Below, in pieces: positions 29,803 to 39,207 of a stretch of 64,000 nucleotides of DNA. The position numbers were made by a program, and so were the translations under genes. How positions within the stretch are numbered: position 1 is the stretch's first letter; every line of letters starts with the position of its first letter. Origin of the DNA: an archaeon (GTDB lineage: Archaea; Thermoproteota; Nitrososphaeria; Nitrososphaerales; Nitrosopumilaceae); contig JAJRWR010000025.1 of NCBI GenBank assembly GCA_024276695.1, positions 62,001-126,000 of the forward strand, given 5' to 3'. The notes beneath the pieces are model-generated. The model saw nothing but the letters and a program-made list of their open reading frames with translations, ran no database searches and was not told the DNA's origin.

Positions 29803-31293
29803 GTGATGATTGAAAAAGTACTTATCGCAAATAGAGGAGAAATTGCTTTACGTGTTATTAGAACATGCAAGGCACTAGGAATTAAGACAGTTGCTGTTTA
29901 TTCTGATGAAGATTACAATTCAATGCATGTAAAACAAGCAACTGAAGCATATCATATTGGGGAAGCAGCTCCTGCAAAATCCTACCTTAATCAAGATAAA
30001 ATTCTTGAAGTGATGCTTAAATCAGGAACCGATGCTGTCCATCCAGGTTACGGTTTCCTTTCTGAAAATGATGACTTTGCAAATCTATGTGAAAAAAACA
30101 AAATTATCTTTATTGGCCCTACTGCAGAATCTATGAATCTATGTGGGGATAAAATGAAATGTAAAGCTGCAATGCTTAAAGCAGAAGTTCCAACAGTCCC
30201 TGGAAGTCCTGGTTTAGTAAAAGATGCAGGTGATGCAGAAAAAATTGCAAATGAAATTGGATATCCTGTAATGTTAAAATCAGTCTATGGTGGTGGAGGT
30301 CGTGGAATTAGAATTGTAACTAATGATAAAGAATTACGTGATGGATTTGAATCAGTTACTGGTGAATCTATTGCTGCAGTAGGTAAATCTGCTATTCTGG
30401 TAGAAAAATACTTAGAAAAAACACGACATATTGAATACCAATTTGCTAGAGATACACATGGTAACACTGTTCATATCTTTGAAAGGGAATGTTCCATTCA
30501 AAGACGTAATCAAAAATTAATCGAACAAACTCCTTCACCAATTGTTGATGAAGAAACAAGAGCACGTGTAGGTAAATCTGTTTGTAGAGCTGCTGATGCA
30601 GTGGGTTATACCAACTTGGGTACTGCTGAATTCTTAAGGGCTGACAATGGAGACTTTTATTTTATTGAAATTAATGCTAGATTGCAAGTAGAACATCCAA
30701 TTACAGAATTTGTTTCTGGATTAGACTTGGTTAAATTACAACTAGATATTGCAAATGGTGAACCAATTCCATTCAAACAAAGTGACCTCAAAATGAATGG
30801 CTATGCTATTGAATGCAGAATTAATGCAGAAGACACTTTCTTGGATTTTGCTCCATCCACAGGACCTGTCCCTGATGTAATAATTCCAGCAGGACCTGGT
30901 GTTAGATGTGATACCTATCTTTATCCTGGATGTACTGTTTCTCCATTCTATGATTCCCTTATGGCAAAACTTGTTACTTGGGGGCAAACATTTGAGGAAT
31001 CCAGAACAAGAATGCTTGCTGCGCTAAATGATTTTTATATTCAAGGTGTTGAAACTTCAATTCCATTATACAAAACAATCTTAAATTCTGATGAATACAA
31101 AAACGGAGATCTTTCAACAGACTTTCTAAAACGTTATGGAATGATTGATAGATTAACTAAAGATCTTAAAAAAGAAAAAGAAGAGAAAAGCGAAGCTGCA
31201 TTAGCTGCTGCAATTATTCATTCTGAATACTTTAAGAACAGAATACAAAACAGCACTGTCAATAACTCAAATTGGAAATACAAATTGGATTGA
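29803..31293 (+). CDS. accC: Biotin carboxylase subunit
   Basis: IEKVLIANRGEIALRVIRTCKALGI, GGGGRGIRIV, EINARLQVEHPITE. Confidence 0.95.
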   Translation: MMIEKVLIANRGEIALRVIRTCKALGIKTVAVYSDEDYNSMHVKQATEAYHIGEAAPAKSYLNQDKILEVMLKSGTDAVHPGYGFLSENDDFANLCEKNKIIFIGPTAESMNLCGDKMKCKAAMLKAEVPTVPGSPGLVKDAGDAEKIANEIGYPVMLKSVYGGGGRGIRIVTNDKELRDGFESVTGESIAAVGKSAILVEKYLEKTRHIEYQFARDTHGNTVHIFERECSIQRRNQKLIEQTPSPIVDEETRARVGKSVCRAADAVGYTNLGTAEFLRADNGDFYFIEINARLQVEHPITEFVSGLDLVKLQLDIANGEPIPFKQSDLKMNGYAIECRINAEDTFLDFAPSTGPVPDVIIPAGPGVRCDTYLYPGCTVSPFYDSLMAKLVTWGQTFEESRTRMLAALNDFYIQGVETSIPLYKTILNSDEYKNGDLSTDFLKRYGMIDRLTKDLKKEKEEKSEAALAAAIIHSEYFKNRIQNSTVNNSNWKYKLD

Positions 31294-31299
31294 TGAAAC

Positions 31300-31812
31300 A
31301 TGAATTATAAAATACAAGATATTGAAAAATCATTTGACGGAAAAATAGTTGAAAATCTTGGCAACAATGACTATATAATCAAAATCAATGACAATGAGCA
31401 TAATTTGAAAATCATAACAATGAATTCTAATGGAATTGAATTTGTTTTAGATAATAAATATCACAAAGCAAAATATATTGAACAATCAACAAATGAAATG
31501 AATATTGTAATTGACAATGTTCCAATCACACTAAACTTACATACCCACTTTGATGAAGTTGTTTACAAAAATTCAGGTGGAGGCGGTACTGGTGATGCAC
31601 AACTAGCTTTGAAAAGTCAAATTCCTGGAAAAGTTGTTTCAATATCTATTTCAGAAGGAGATTCCATTAAGAAAGGGGATATTGTTTGTACTTTGGAATC
31701 CATGAAAATGCAAGTTGCTATTAAATCACACAAAGATGGAGTTGTAAAAACAATAAAAGTCAAAGAGGCTGCAACTGTTGCTAAAGGTGACGTTGTTGCA
31801 GAAATAGAATAA
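31300..31812 (+). CDS. accB: Biotin carboxyl carrier protein
   Basis: CTLESMKMQVAIKSHKDGVVKTIKV biotinylation motif. Confidence 0.93.
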   Translation: MNYKIQDIEKSFDGKIVENLGNNDYIIKINDNEHNLKIITMNSNGIEFVLDNKYHKAKYIEQSTNEMNIVIDNVPITLNLHTHFDEVVYKNSGGGGTGDAQLALKSQIPGKVVSISISEGDSIKKGDIVCTLESMKMQVAIKSHKDGVVKTIKVKEAATVAKGDVVAEIE

Positions 31813-31817
31813 TTTTA

Positions 31818-32282
31818 CTATTTCAAGAAATTTTTAATTTCTTCATAGTTTGGTTCTTTTAGTGGATCTTCTGAAATCCATTTGTAACCAATTTTCCCAT
31901 CTTCATTAATTATGAAAACAGAACGTTTTGCTGCATTGTACTCTTTGATGTGAAGTAAATGTTGCATCAAGACATCATAATCTCTAATTGTTTTGCTAGT
32001 ATAGTCAGATAGTAATGGAAAGTTAAAGTTGTGTTTTTCTGCAAATGCTTTGTTTGCAAAAGGACCATCATTACTAATTGCTATGATTTTGGCACCCAGA
32101 TCTGAAATTTCTTTCCAGGAATCTCTAAAAGTACAAAGTTCTACTTCACAAATCGGAGAACTCGCTGCTACTATGAATGATAAAACTATTTTTCCTCCTC
32201 TAAATTCGTCCAAATTTCGCATTTTTAATTCGGTATCTACTAATTCAAAATCAGGAGCAATATCTCCTACATTTAATGACAT
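31818..32282 (-). CDS. Peroxiredoxin (AhpC/TSA family)
   Basis: VGDIAPDFELVDTELKMRNLDEFRGGKIVLSFIVAASSPICEVELCTFRD. Confidence 0.85.
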   Translation of the reverse strand: MSLNVGDIAPDFELVDTELKMRNLDEFRGGKIVLSFIVAASSPICEVELCTFRDSWKEISDLGAKIIAISNDGPFANKAFAEKHNFNFPLLSDYTSKTIRDYDVLMQHLLHIKEYNAAKRSVFIINEDGKIGYKWISEDPLKEPNYEEIKNFLK

Positions 32283-32395
32283 GATCGCCTTTTTGATATT
32301 ATACTATTAAGTTCTTTACAAATATTATTTTTTCAAATTTTGATCCTAAAAACGAAACATACCTTTTTATACAAAAATTGAAGTGAAAAGCTAAA

Positions 32396-32770
32396 TTGGT
32401 CGGAGAATTAGCGGGCAATTACAGTACCGTTGTATTGATGTTTGGCTTTGCCATGGCAGCGATGGCTCCAGCTTTAATTATTTCTAGAATGCTGTCCCCT
32501 CGAAAAAGAAGTAATCCAGTAAAATTTTTGCCAATGGAATGTGGACAAGTTCCTACAGGAGAAGGCAGAACTCATTTCATGATGCAGTATTATCCGTACA
32601 TTCTGATGTTTGTTGTTTTTGATGTGATGGCAATATTCTTGTATGCATGGGGTAGTGCACTTTTAGAAATTCCAAAGATGGCAACTTTACCGATGATGGG
32701 CTTTTTAGCTATTATGTTTGGTGCAATGGCATTTGCATTATATCAATCAGGGAGACGAAGAATATGGTAG
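32396..32770 (+). CDS. nuoA: NADH dehydrogenase-like complex I subunit A
   Basis: FLPMECGQVPTGEGRTHFMMQYYPYILMFVVFDVMAIFLYAW; TTG start. Confidence 0.9.
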   Translation: MVGELAGNYSTVVLMFGFAMAAMAPALIISRMLSPRKRSNPVKFLPMECGQVPTGEGRTHFMMQYYPYILMFVVFDVMAIFLYAWGSALLEIPKMATLPMMGFLAIMFGAMAFALYQSGRRRIW

Positions 32771-32810
32771 TTTTTTATATAAATTGTATTTACGAGGGTA
32801 GGGGATAATA

Positions 32811-33335
32811 TTGCTTAAAGACTTAGTAACACCAGAAAACGCAAATGTCTTCATTGGAAAGTTAGGGGATATTTTAGAAAAAGCAATTGATAAACCATTG
32901 GGCTATGCCATTAATTGGGGTAGAATTTGGTCACTCTGGCCTGTACACATTGAAACAGCTTGTTGCAGTGTAGAATTTGGTGCAGCATCTAGTCCCAGAT
33001 ATGATGTTGAAAGATTTGGTATCATTGAAGCATTTGGATCACTTAGACAATGTGATCTTGTTGTTGTTCAAGGAACTATTACAAGGAAAATGGCACCACG
33101 TCTCAGATTAGTTTATGATCAAATGCCAGAACCCAAGTATGTAATTGCTATGGGGGCTTGTGCAATTACTGGAGGTTTGTATTTTGATTCATACAATGTA
33201 CTTCCAGGAATTGATGGAGTAATTCCAGTTGACGTCTATGTTCCAGGTTGCCCACCTAGACCTGAAACTCTTATCCAAGGATGTATTTTATTACAAGAAA
33301 AAATCAAGAGAATGAAGGCTAGGAAGTTTGTATAA
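32811..33335 (+). CDS. nuoB: Complex I subunit B
   Basis: WPVHIETACCSVEFGAASSPRYDVERFG, YVPGCPPRPETLI. Confidence 0.95.
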   Translation: MLKDLVTPENANVFIGKLGDILEKAIDKPLGYAINWGRIWSLWPVHIETACCSVEFGAASSPRYDVERFGIIEAFGSLRQCDLVVVQGTITRKMAPRLRLVYDQMPEPKYVIAMGACAITGGLYFDSYNVLPGIDGVIPVDVYVPGCPPRPETLIQGCILLQEKIKRMKARKFV

Positions 33336-33925
33336 TGAGTACTGAAACTGAAAATCCTCCTGCAGATGCTAAACCTGAAGTCGCAACACCTAAACCTGCC
33401 GCAAAGAAACCTGAAGAAACACCTATAGAGTTACCTGCATTTGAAAAGAGTATTTCTGATAAAATTGTTGAAAAATTTGGTGACAAAGTTGAAGTTGGAT
33501 TTGTAAAAGAAGATAGAGTTAGAATTAATGTTGGCAGAGAAAATGTTCATGATGTTGCTGAATTCATTCGAGATGAATTAAATTATGACCATGTTGAATC
33601 TGTTTCAGGCGTAGATTACCCTCAAGATAATGAAATTGAAGTTGTTTATCATTTAGGATCATATTCTGATTCATCATTAGCAAGACAAATTCTAGTTTTA
33701 GCTACACGAGCACAAAGAGAGACAAATCCAATTCCTGGAAACGATGCAACAAAACTTCCAACTCTTAGAGATGTATTTTATAGTGTAGAATTTCATGAAA
33801 GAGAAGTTTTTGAAATGTTTGGGGTTTTCTTTGAAGGCCATCCTGATAATAGACGATTACTTTTGCCAGAAGATTGGGCAGATTTACCACCGCTTCGAAA
33901 GGACTTTGCAATAAAGGGAAGATAG
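33335..33925 (+). CDS. nuoC: Complex I subunit C
   Basis: SVSGVDYPQDNEIEVVYHLGSY, FHEREVFEMFGVFFEGHPDNRRLLLPEDW. Confidence 0.93.
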   Translation: MSTETENPPADAKPEVATPKPAAKKPEETPIELPAFEKSISDKIVEKFGDKVEVGFVKEDRVRINVGRENVHDVAEFIRDELNYDHVESVSGVDYPQDNEIEVVYHLGSYSDSSLARQILVLATRAQRETNPIPGNDATKLPTLRDVFYSVEFHEREVFEMFGVFFEGHPDNRRLLLPEDWADLPPLRKDFAIKGR

Positions 33926-33927
33926 AA

Positions 33928-35064
33928 ATGACTTTTACATTACCACCGGGATTAGCACTCCAAAAAGTTGATGAGAGAATAATGACTCTCAATGTTGGAC
34001 CGCAACATCCAGGTTCTGGTCACATGAGAATTATTGTACAAATTGATGGTGACTATATTGTCGCATGTGATCCTGATCCGGGATATGTTCATCGTGGAGA
34101 AGAAAAAATGGCAGAGTATAGAAATTATATTACAAATATTCCTCACTTAGAAAGGCCTGTAATTCATGATTCATGTAATGTGTTATATCCATATGTTTTG
34201 GGTGCAGAAGAAATTCTTGGAATTGAAGTTCCAGAACGTGCAAAATATGTTAGAGTAATTGCATCTGAACTAAATCGATGTATCTACATCATGTACTGGC
34301 TTGCAATTTATGGAATATTTTTGGGTCACTCTACAATGTTTATGTGGCCTGCAGGTGATCGTGAACTCTTAATTGATCTAATGGAAAAAATGACAGGAGC
34401 TAGAGTAACACATGCCCACTTTGTTCCAGGTGGAGTTAGAAATGATTTACCACCAAACTTTGAGGATGTTTGTTTACGTCAAGTTAACTATTTTGAAAAA
34501 CGTATCAAAGAATATGCTGCAGTCTTTTATGATAATCCTATTCTAATTTCAAGAACTAGAGATACTGGAGTTTTATCAAGACAAGATGCAATCAAATATG
34601 GAACTACTGGTTCTGTACTTCGTGCAAGTGGTGTTGATTATGATCTTAGAGTAAAGGAACCATATGATGTCTATGATGAATTAGATGTTCATACTAATGT
34701 AATGAAGGAAGGAGATTCCTATGCAAGATCTAGAATTCCATGGCTTGACATGATGGAAAGTTGTAACATTATCAGACAAGCATTACAAAAAATGCCTAAG
34801 TCTGGCTCTGTTAGAACTAAATTAAAACCAAATCCAAAGGGTAAGGGACTTAATTCTGTCTACAAGCGTGTAGAATCAGGTAGAGGATCCTTGGGTTGTT
34901 ATATTGTATCTGATGGAAAAACAGAACCATATAGAGTAAAGTTGAGTGTTCCTTCTTTTAGAAACTTGATTGCTTTACCAAATCTTCTAAGAGGTGAAAA
35001 ACTTGGTAACATGCCATCAGTTTACTGGAGTCTAAATTATTGGCCAGTGGAGGCAGACCGATAA
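33928..35064 (+). CDS. nuoD: Complex I subunit D
   Basis: MTLNVGPQHPGSGHMRIIVQIDGD, DPGYVHRGEEKMAE. Confidence 0.95.
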   Translation: MTFTLPPGLALQKVDERIMTLNVGPQHPGSGHMRIIVQIDGDYIVACDPDPGYVHRGEEKMAEYRNYITNIPHLERPVIHDSCNVLYPYVLGAEEILGIEVPERAKYVRVIASELNRCIYIMYWLAIYGIFLGHSTMFMWPAGDRELLIDLMEKMTGARVTHAHFVPGGVRNDLPPNFEDVCLRQVNYFEKRIKEYAAVFYDNPILISRTRDTGVLSRQDAIKYGTTGSVLRASGVDYDLRVKEPYDVYDELDVHTNVMKEGDSYARSRIPWLDMMESCNIIRQALQKMPKSGSVRTKLKPNPKGKGLNSVYKRVESGRGSLGCYIVSDGKTEPYRVKLSVPSFRNLIALPNLLRGEKLGNMPSVYWSLNYWPVEADR

Positions 35065-36363
35065 ATGTCAGTTATTGCACCAAAATTCAAACTAAGTGAA
35101 TTTATCAAATCATTACTTGATAATGTCTTTTGGATAATTCTGATACTGGTTTTAATTGGTCTTCCAGCAATATTCATGATTCTGTTTGTAATTGAACTGC
35201 CCGTAATTAATGGAGAACTACTTACCCCATTTCTTGCATTATCTTGGTTAGTAAATCCAACACGCACTCTTCCTATTGTTCATGCATTTATGGAAACTGA
35301 TATTTTTAGAGTAATTGCATTTCCTGGATTTGGATTTGCAGCATTGCTTGCAGCTGGTACAATCTTTGTTGAAAGAAAAATGCTTGCAAAATTACAACTT
35401 AGAGTTGGTCCTTTCTACTGTGGAAAGTTTGAAGGTATTTTACAATTAATGGGAGATGGATTAAAATTAATCTCAAAAGAAATTATTATTCCCGCAAAAG
35501 CAGACAAACCAATTTTCTGGGCAGCACCAGTACTATTTGTTGCCGCCGCCGCCGCATTTGTAGCATTCATTCCAGTTGCACCTGGTTGGGTAGTTGCAGA
35601 TGTAGAAATGGGATTACTTGGTGTATTTGCTGTAATTGGTTTCTTCCCAATCATTACAATTCTTTCTGCATGGTCTGCAAATAGTAAATTCCCATTCATA
35701 GGTGGAATTAGAGCTTTATTCCAAATGGTCTCATTTGAAATTCCGTTAATTTTGTCTTTGTTGGGTGTTGTTATGTTAACAGGTTCACTTAATCTATCTG
35801 AAATTGCTGCAAGTCAATCCAGTTTCCCATGGATTGTATTTTTACCCGTTGGTGCAATTGTATTTTTTATTACAATGCTTGCCGAGTTGGAAAGAATTCC
35901 ATTTGATTTACCAGAGGCAGAAAGTGAAATTGTTGCAGGATGGTTAACTGAATTATCTGGAATGATGTATGGACTTGTTCAATTAGGAACTTATCTTAAA
36001 CTCTATGCGTTTGCAGGACTGTTTGTTGTTATTTTCTTAGGTGGATGGAATGGTCCAATGGTTGTACCTCCATTCCCAGCAGAAATTCTTGAAAATGGAA
36101 TTGAAATGGGACCAGTTACTGCAAAATTTGTTGGATTGCCACTATTCACACAAGAAATGCTTAATGGTACACTTTGGTTTGTTCTAAAAACTGCTGGTGT
36201 TATCTTCTTCATATTATTACCACGTGGTGTCTTCCCAAGAATCAGAGTTGATATGTTATTGAATCTTGGATGGACCAAACTGATTGGACTAGCTTTCGTT
36301 AACATCTTTATTGCACTTGGTTTGCTTTACGCTGGAGTGCTAGGACCGGGAGGATTACAATAA
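35065..36363 (+). CDS. nuoH: Complex I subunit H
   Basis: VERKMLAKLQLRVGP, LAELERIPFDLPEAESEIVAGW. Confidence 0.95.
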   Translation: MSVIAPKFKLSEFIKSLLDNVFWIILILVLIGLPAIFMILFVIELPVINGELLTPFLALSWLVNPTRTLPIVHAFMETDIFRVIAFPGFGFAALLAAGTIFVERKMLAKLQLRVGPFYCGKFEGILQLMGDGLKLISKEIIIPAKADKPIFWAAPVLFVAAAAAFVAFIPVAPGWVVADVEMGLLGVFAVIGFFPIITILSAWSANSKFPFIGGIRALFQMVSFEIPLILSLLGVVMLTGSLNLSEIAASQSSFPWIVFLPVGAIVFFITMLAELERIPFDLPEAESEIVAGWLTELSGMMYGLVQLGTYLKLYAFAGLFVVIFLGGWNGPMVVPPFPAEILENGIEMGPVTAKFVGLPLFTQEMLNGTLWFVLKTAGVIFFILLPRGVFPRIRVDMLLNLGWTKLIGLAFVNIFIALGLLYAGVLGPGGLQ

Positions 36364-36860
36364 TGGGAACTGCAACTGGTATTATTCGTGCTCTAAATTC
36401 TGGAATTAAACACATTGCAATGAAGCGATTTACACTTCGTTATCCTGAAGAGAAGCTAAAGTTTGTAGGTGATGGATATCAATTTGATCCATCCACAGGC
36501 GTTGGAATTGCTGGATTAAAAGGACGACACATGTTATTCCATGATCATTGTACTGGTTGTCAATTATGTTCTATTGCATGTGAGGGTGTTGCAGAAGCTA
36601 TTGCAATGGTAAAAGTTCCAGAAGAACAAAAACAAAATAAAAAATCAATTATGCCACAAATCGATTATGGGAAATGTGTTTTCTGTGGTCTTTGTGTAGA
36701 TGCATGTCCGTTCTATGCACTTTACATGACAAATGATTATGAACTATCTTCCTTTTCAAAAGAAGGTTTGATTTACACTCCTGCACAACTTCAGGTAAAA
36801 CCATACGTTGCACAAGATAGTGAAATCCAAATATCTGACAGAGGTGCAACACATGGCTGA
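36363..36860 (+). CDS. nuoI: Complex I subunit I
   Basis: CTGCQLCSIAC, CVFCGLCVDACPFYAL. Confidence 0.94.
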   Translation: MGTATGIIRALNSGIKHIAMKRFTLRYPEEKLKFVGDGYQFDPSTGVGIAGLKGRHMLFHDHCTGCQLCSIACEGVAEAIAMVKVPEEQKQNKKSIMPQIDYGKCVFCGLCVDACPFYALYMTNDYELSSFSKEGLIYTPAQLQVKPYVAQDSEIQISDRGATHG

Positions 36861-37365
36861 AGCTGTCTTCCTTGCATTAGCAGTAATTACAATTGGTTCA
36901 GCAATTGCTGCACTTGAATTAAGATCATTGATTTATGGTTCTATTGCTTTGATGGGAACTTTGGGTGGAATAGCCGGATTCTTTTTCTTGCTTGATGCGC
37001 CATTTGTTGCATTATTCCAATTAGCAGTCTACGTCGGTTCTATTGCTGTTTTGATTTTGTTTACTGTAATGTTGGTAAAAAGAGAATTAATCTTCAAAAA
37101 AATAGAAGACAAGAGAAGAAAATTTGTAGGTATTGGGTTGATGCTTGTAATCATGGTATCCTTAGGGGCGGTATTCTTGGATTCTGGAATCAAAACAATA
37201 ACTACTGATGAACCTTCTCCTAATTTTAGGGATATAGGAATTGACTTTGTAACATATTATTGGCCTGCATTAATTCTGATGGGATTGCTTTTGGCAGGTT
37301 CTGTTACTGGTGCACTAGTTTTAGCCAAACGAGAGGATGTGGAGAATGACCAGCGAGCTAGTTGA
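36853..37365 (+). CDS. nuoJ: Complex I subunit J
   Basis: FFLLDAPFVALFQLAVYVGSIAVLILFTVMLVKRE. Confidence 0.92.
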   Translation: MAEAVFLALAVITIGSAIAALELRSLIYGSIALMGTLGGIAGFFFLLDAPFVALFQLAVYVGSIAVLILFTVMLVKRELIFKKIEDKRRKFVGIGLMLVIMVSLGAVFLDSGIKTITTDEPSPNFRDIGIDFVTYYWPALILMGLLLAGSVTGALVLAKREDVENDQRAS

Positions 37366-37651
37366 TTTTACACTTGTATCTGTAGCCTTACTTGGCATAG
37401 GAATCTATGGTCTTGCAGTTAAACGTAATTTTATTCGAATGCTGTTTGCAGTTGAAATTATCATCAATGCCGCAAACTTGAATATTGTTGCTTTTGGTAG
37501 ATTTCTACCTCATAGTGGTGGTCAAACTATGGCATTATTCTCAATTGCAATTGCTGCAGCAGAAGTTGCAGTTGGATTATCATTGATCATTGTAGCTTAT
37601 CGCATGTATCAAAATGTCGATATTGCAGACTTTAGGAGCTTGAAGGGATAA
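37346..37651 (+). CDS. nuoK: Complex I subunit K
   Basis: LGIGIYGLAVKRNFIRMLFAVEIIINAANLNIVAF. Confidence 0.93.
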   Translation: MTSELVDFTLVSVALLGIGIYGLAVKRNFIRMLFAVEIIINAANLNIVAFGRFLPHSGGQTMALFSIAIAAAEVAVGLSLIIVAYRMYQNVDIADFRSLKG

Positions 37652-39204
37652 TGGAATATGCATTATTACAGGCAGTTTTCTTGCCACTATTATTATCACC
37701 AGTAGCTTACATTGTTGGAAGAAAAGTAGGACCAACCCCTGCAATGTGGTTTACATTTGTAATTCTATTGTATACTACTATACTTGTAATCAATGCAGCA
37801 CTATCTGGAACTGTAGAGGAACACTATCCATGGACTGAACAGTTTGGCGAATTTGGTTTCTTGTTGGATGGATTAGCATCACCATTTGCCATAATGATTT
37901 ATGTTCTATCTACAATTTTGGTTCTTTATTCAAAACCATACATGATTCACAAGTTCCATGAACAATTTGAAGAGGAACAAAAAATTAACACATCTAAAAG
38001 CGGTCAAACTTCTGTAATTGAATCTTCATCTCTATCAAACTATGTCAATGCTAAATCTGGACTTTACTTTGCACTTTATCTAGTCTTTGCAATGGGTATG
38101 CTTGGAACAGTTCTTTCAACAAATTTGATTGAATTTTATGTGTTCTTTGAGGTAATGTTGATTCCAGGTTTCTTCCTAGTTGCTCTTTGGGGTGATGGTC
38201 CAAGAAGAAAAATTGGTTTAATGTTCTTGTTTTGGACTCACGCAGGTGCAGTTGTTTTACTATTGGGATTTTTGATGATTGGTTTGTCAATTGGAAGTTT
38301 TGACTTTGCAGATATCCAAGAATCAGAAATTCCTAAAGACATTGTTATGCTTTCAGCAATTGCAATTTCGATAGGACTTGGTGTAAAATTAGCAGTCTTC
38401 ATGTTCCATATTTGGCTTCCATATGTTCATGGTTCAGCACCTACCCCAATTAGTGCCCTCTTGTCACCAGCCATGATTGGAATTGGTGCATATGGTATTT
38501 TCAGATTAATTATTGAATTCTTACCTTCAACATTTGCCGACCTTGCAATATGGTTCCATGTTTGGGGGCTTGTCACTATGATTTATGGTGGTGCAATGGC
38601 ATTGATGCAAGATGATCTGAAACGCATGCTTGCATATTCTAGTATTAGTCAGATGGGTTACATCCTATTTGGTATTGGTTCAATATCTGTACTTGGTCTT
38701 GCAGGTGCTGAGATGATGTATGTAACACATGCAATTGGAAAAGGCATCCTCTTTATGATGGCTGGAATTATTATTGTTAAAGTCGGAACTAGAAGCATCT
38801 CCAAACTTGGAGGGTTGGCAGGAAAGATGCCAATAACAGCAGTATGTGCAGTTATAGGTGCATTAACAATAATGGGTGTTCCACCAACAAGTGGTTTTAT
38901 GGGAGAGTGGATTCTCTTTTTCGGTGCGTTAGAGACTGCAATCGAAGAAGGATCAACACTTCGAGCAGTGACATTTGGTTTGGGTCTTGTTGCAACAGCT
39001 CTTACAATGTCATATATGCTATGGATGCTAAAACGTGTATTCTTTGGAAAAACTCCTGAACATCTTGAACATGTGAAGGAAGGTAGTTGGTATATGACTG
39101 CACCAATGATGGTATTAGCAGGATTTTCTATTGTAGTTGGAATTTATCCAGACATCTTCTTCAAAACAATAATTCCATACATGAATGGAGTATTGGGAGT
39201 TTAG
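37651..39204 (+). CDS. nuoM: Complex I antiporter-like subunit M
   Basis: FEVMLIPGFFLVALWG, HIWLPYVHGSAPTPISALLSPAMIGIG. Confidence 0.92.
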   Translation: MEYALLQAVFLPLLLSPVAYIVGRKVGPTPAMWFTFVILLYTTILVINAALSGTVEEHYPWTEQFGEFGFLLDGLASPFAIMIYVLSTILVLYSKPYMIHKFHEQFEEEQKINTSKSGQTSVIESSSLSNYVNAKSGLYFALYLVFAMGMLGTVLSTNLIEFYVFFEVMLIPGFFLVALWGDGPRRKIGLMFLFWTHAGAVVLLLGFLMIGLSIGSFDFADIQESEIPKDIVMLSAIAISIGLGVKLAVFMFHIWLPYVHGSAPTPISALLSPAMIGIGAYGIFRLIIEFLPSTFADLAIWFHVWGLVTMIYGGAMALMQDDLKRMLAYSSISQMGYILFGIGSISVLGLAGAEMMYVTHAIGKGILFMMAGIIIVKVGTRSISKLGGLAGKMPITAVCAVIGALTIMGVPPTSGFMGEWILFFGALETAIEEGSTLRAVTFGLGLVATALTMSYMLWMLKRVFFGKTPEHLEHVKEGSWYMTAPMMVLAGFSIVVGIYPDIFFKTIIPYMNGVLGV

Positions 39205-39207
39205 ATT

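Noticed and set aside
35415-36305. Antisense ORFs within nuoH and other complex I genes
   Set aside because: Codon-bias shadow ORFs with no family resemblance; strong coding signal on the opposite strand.
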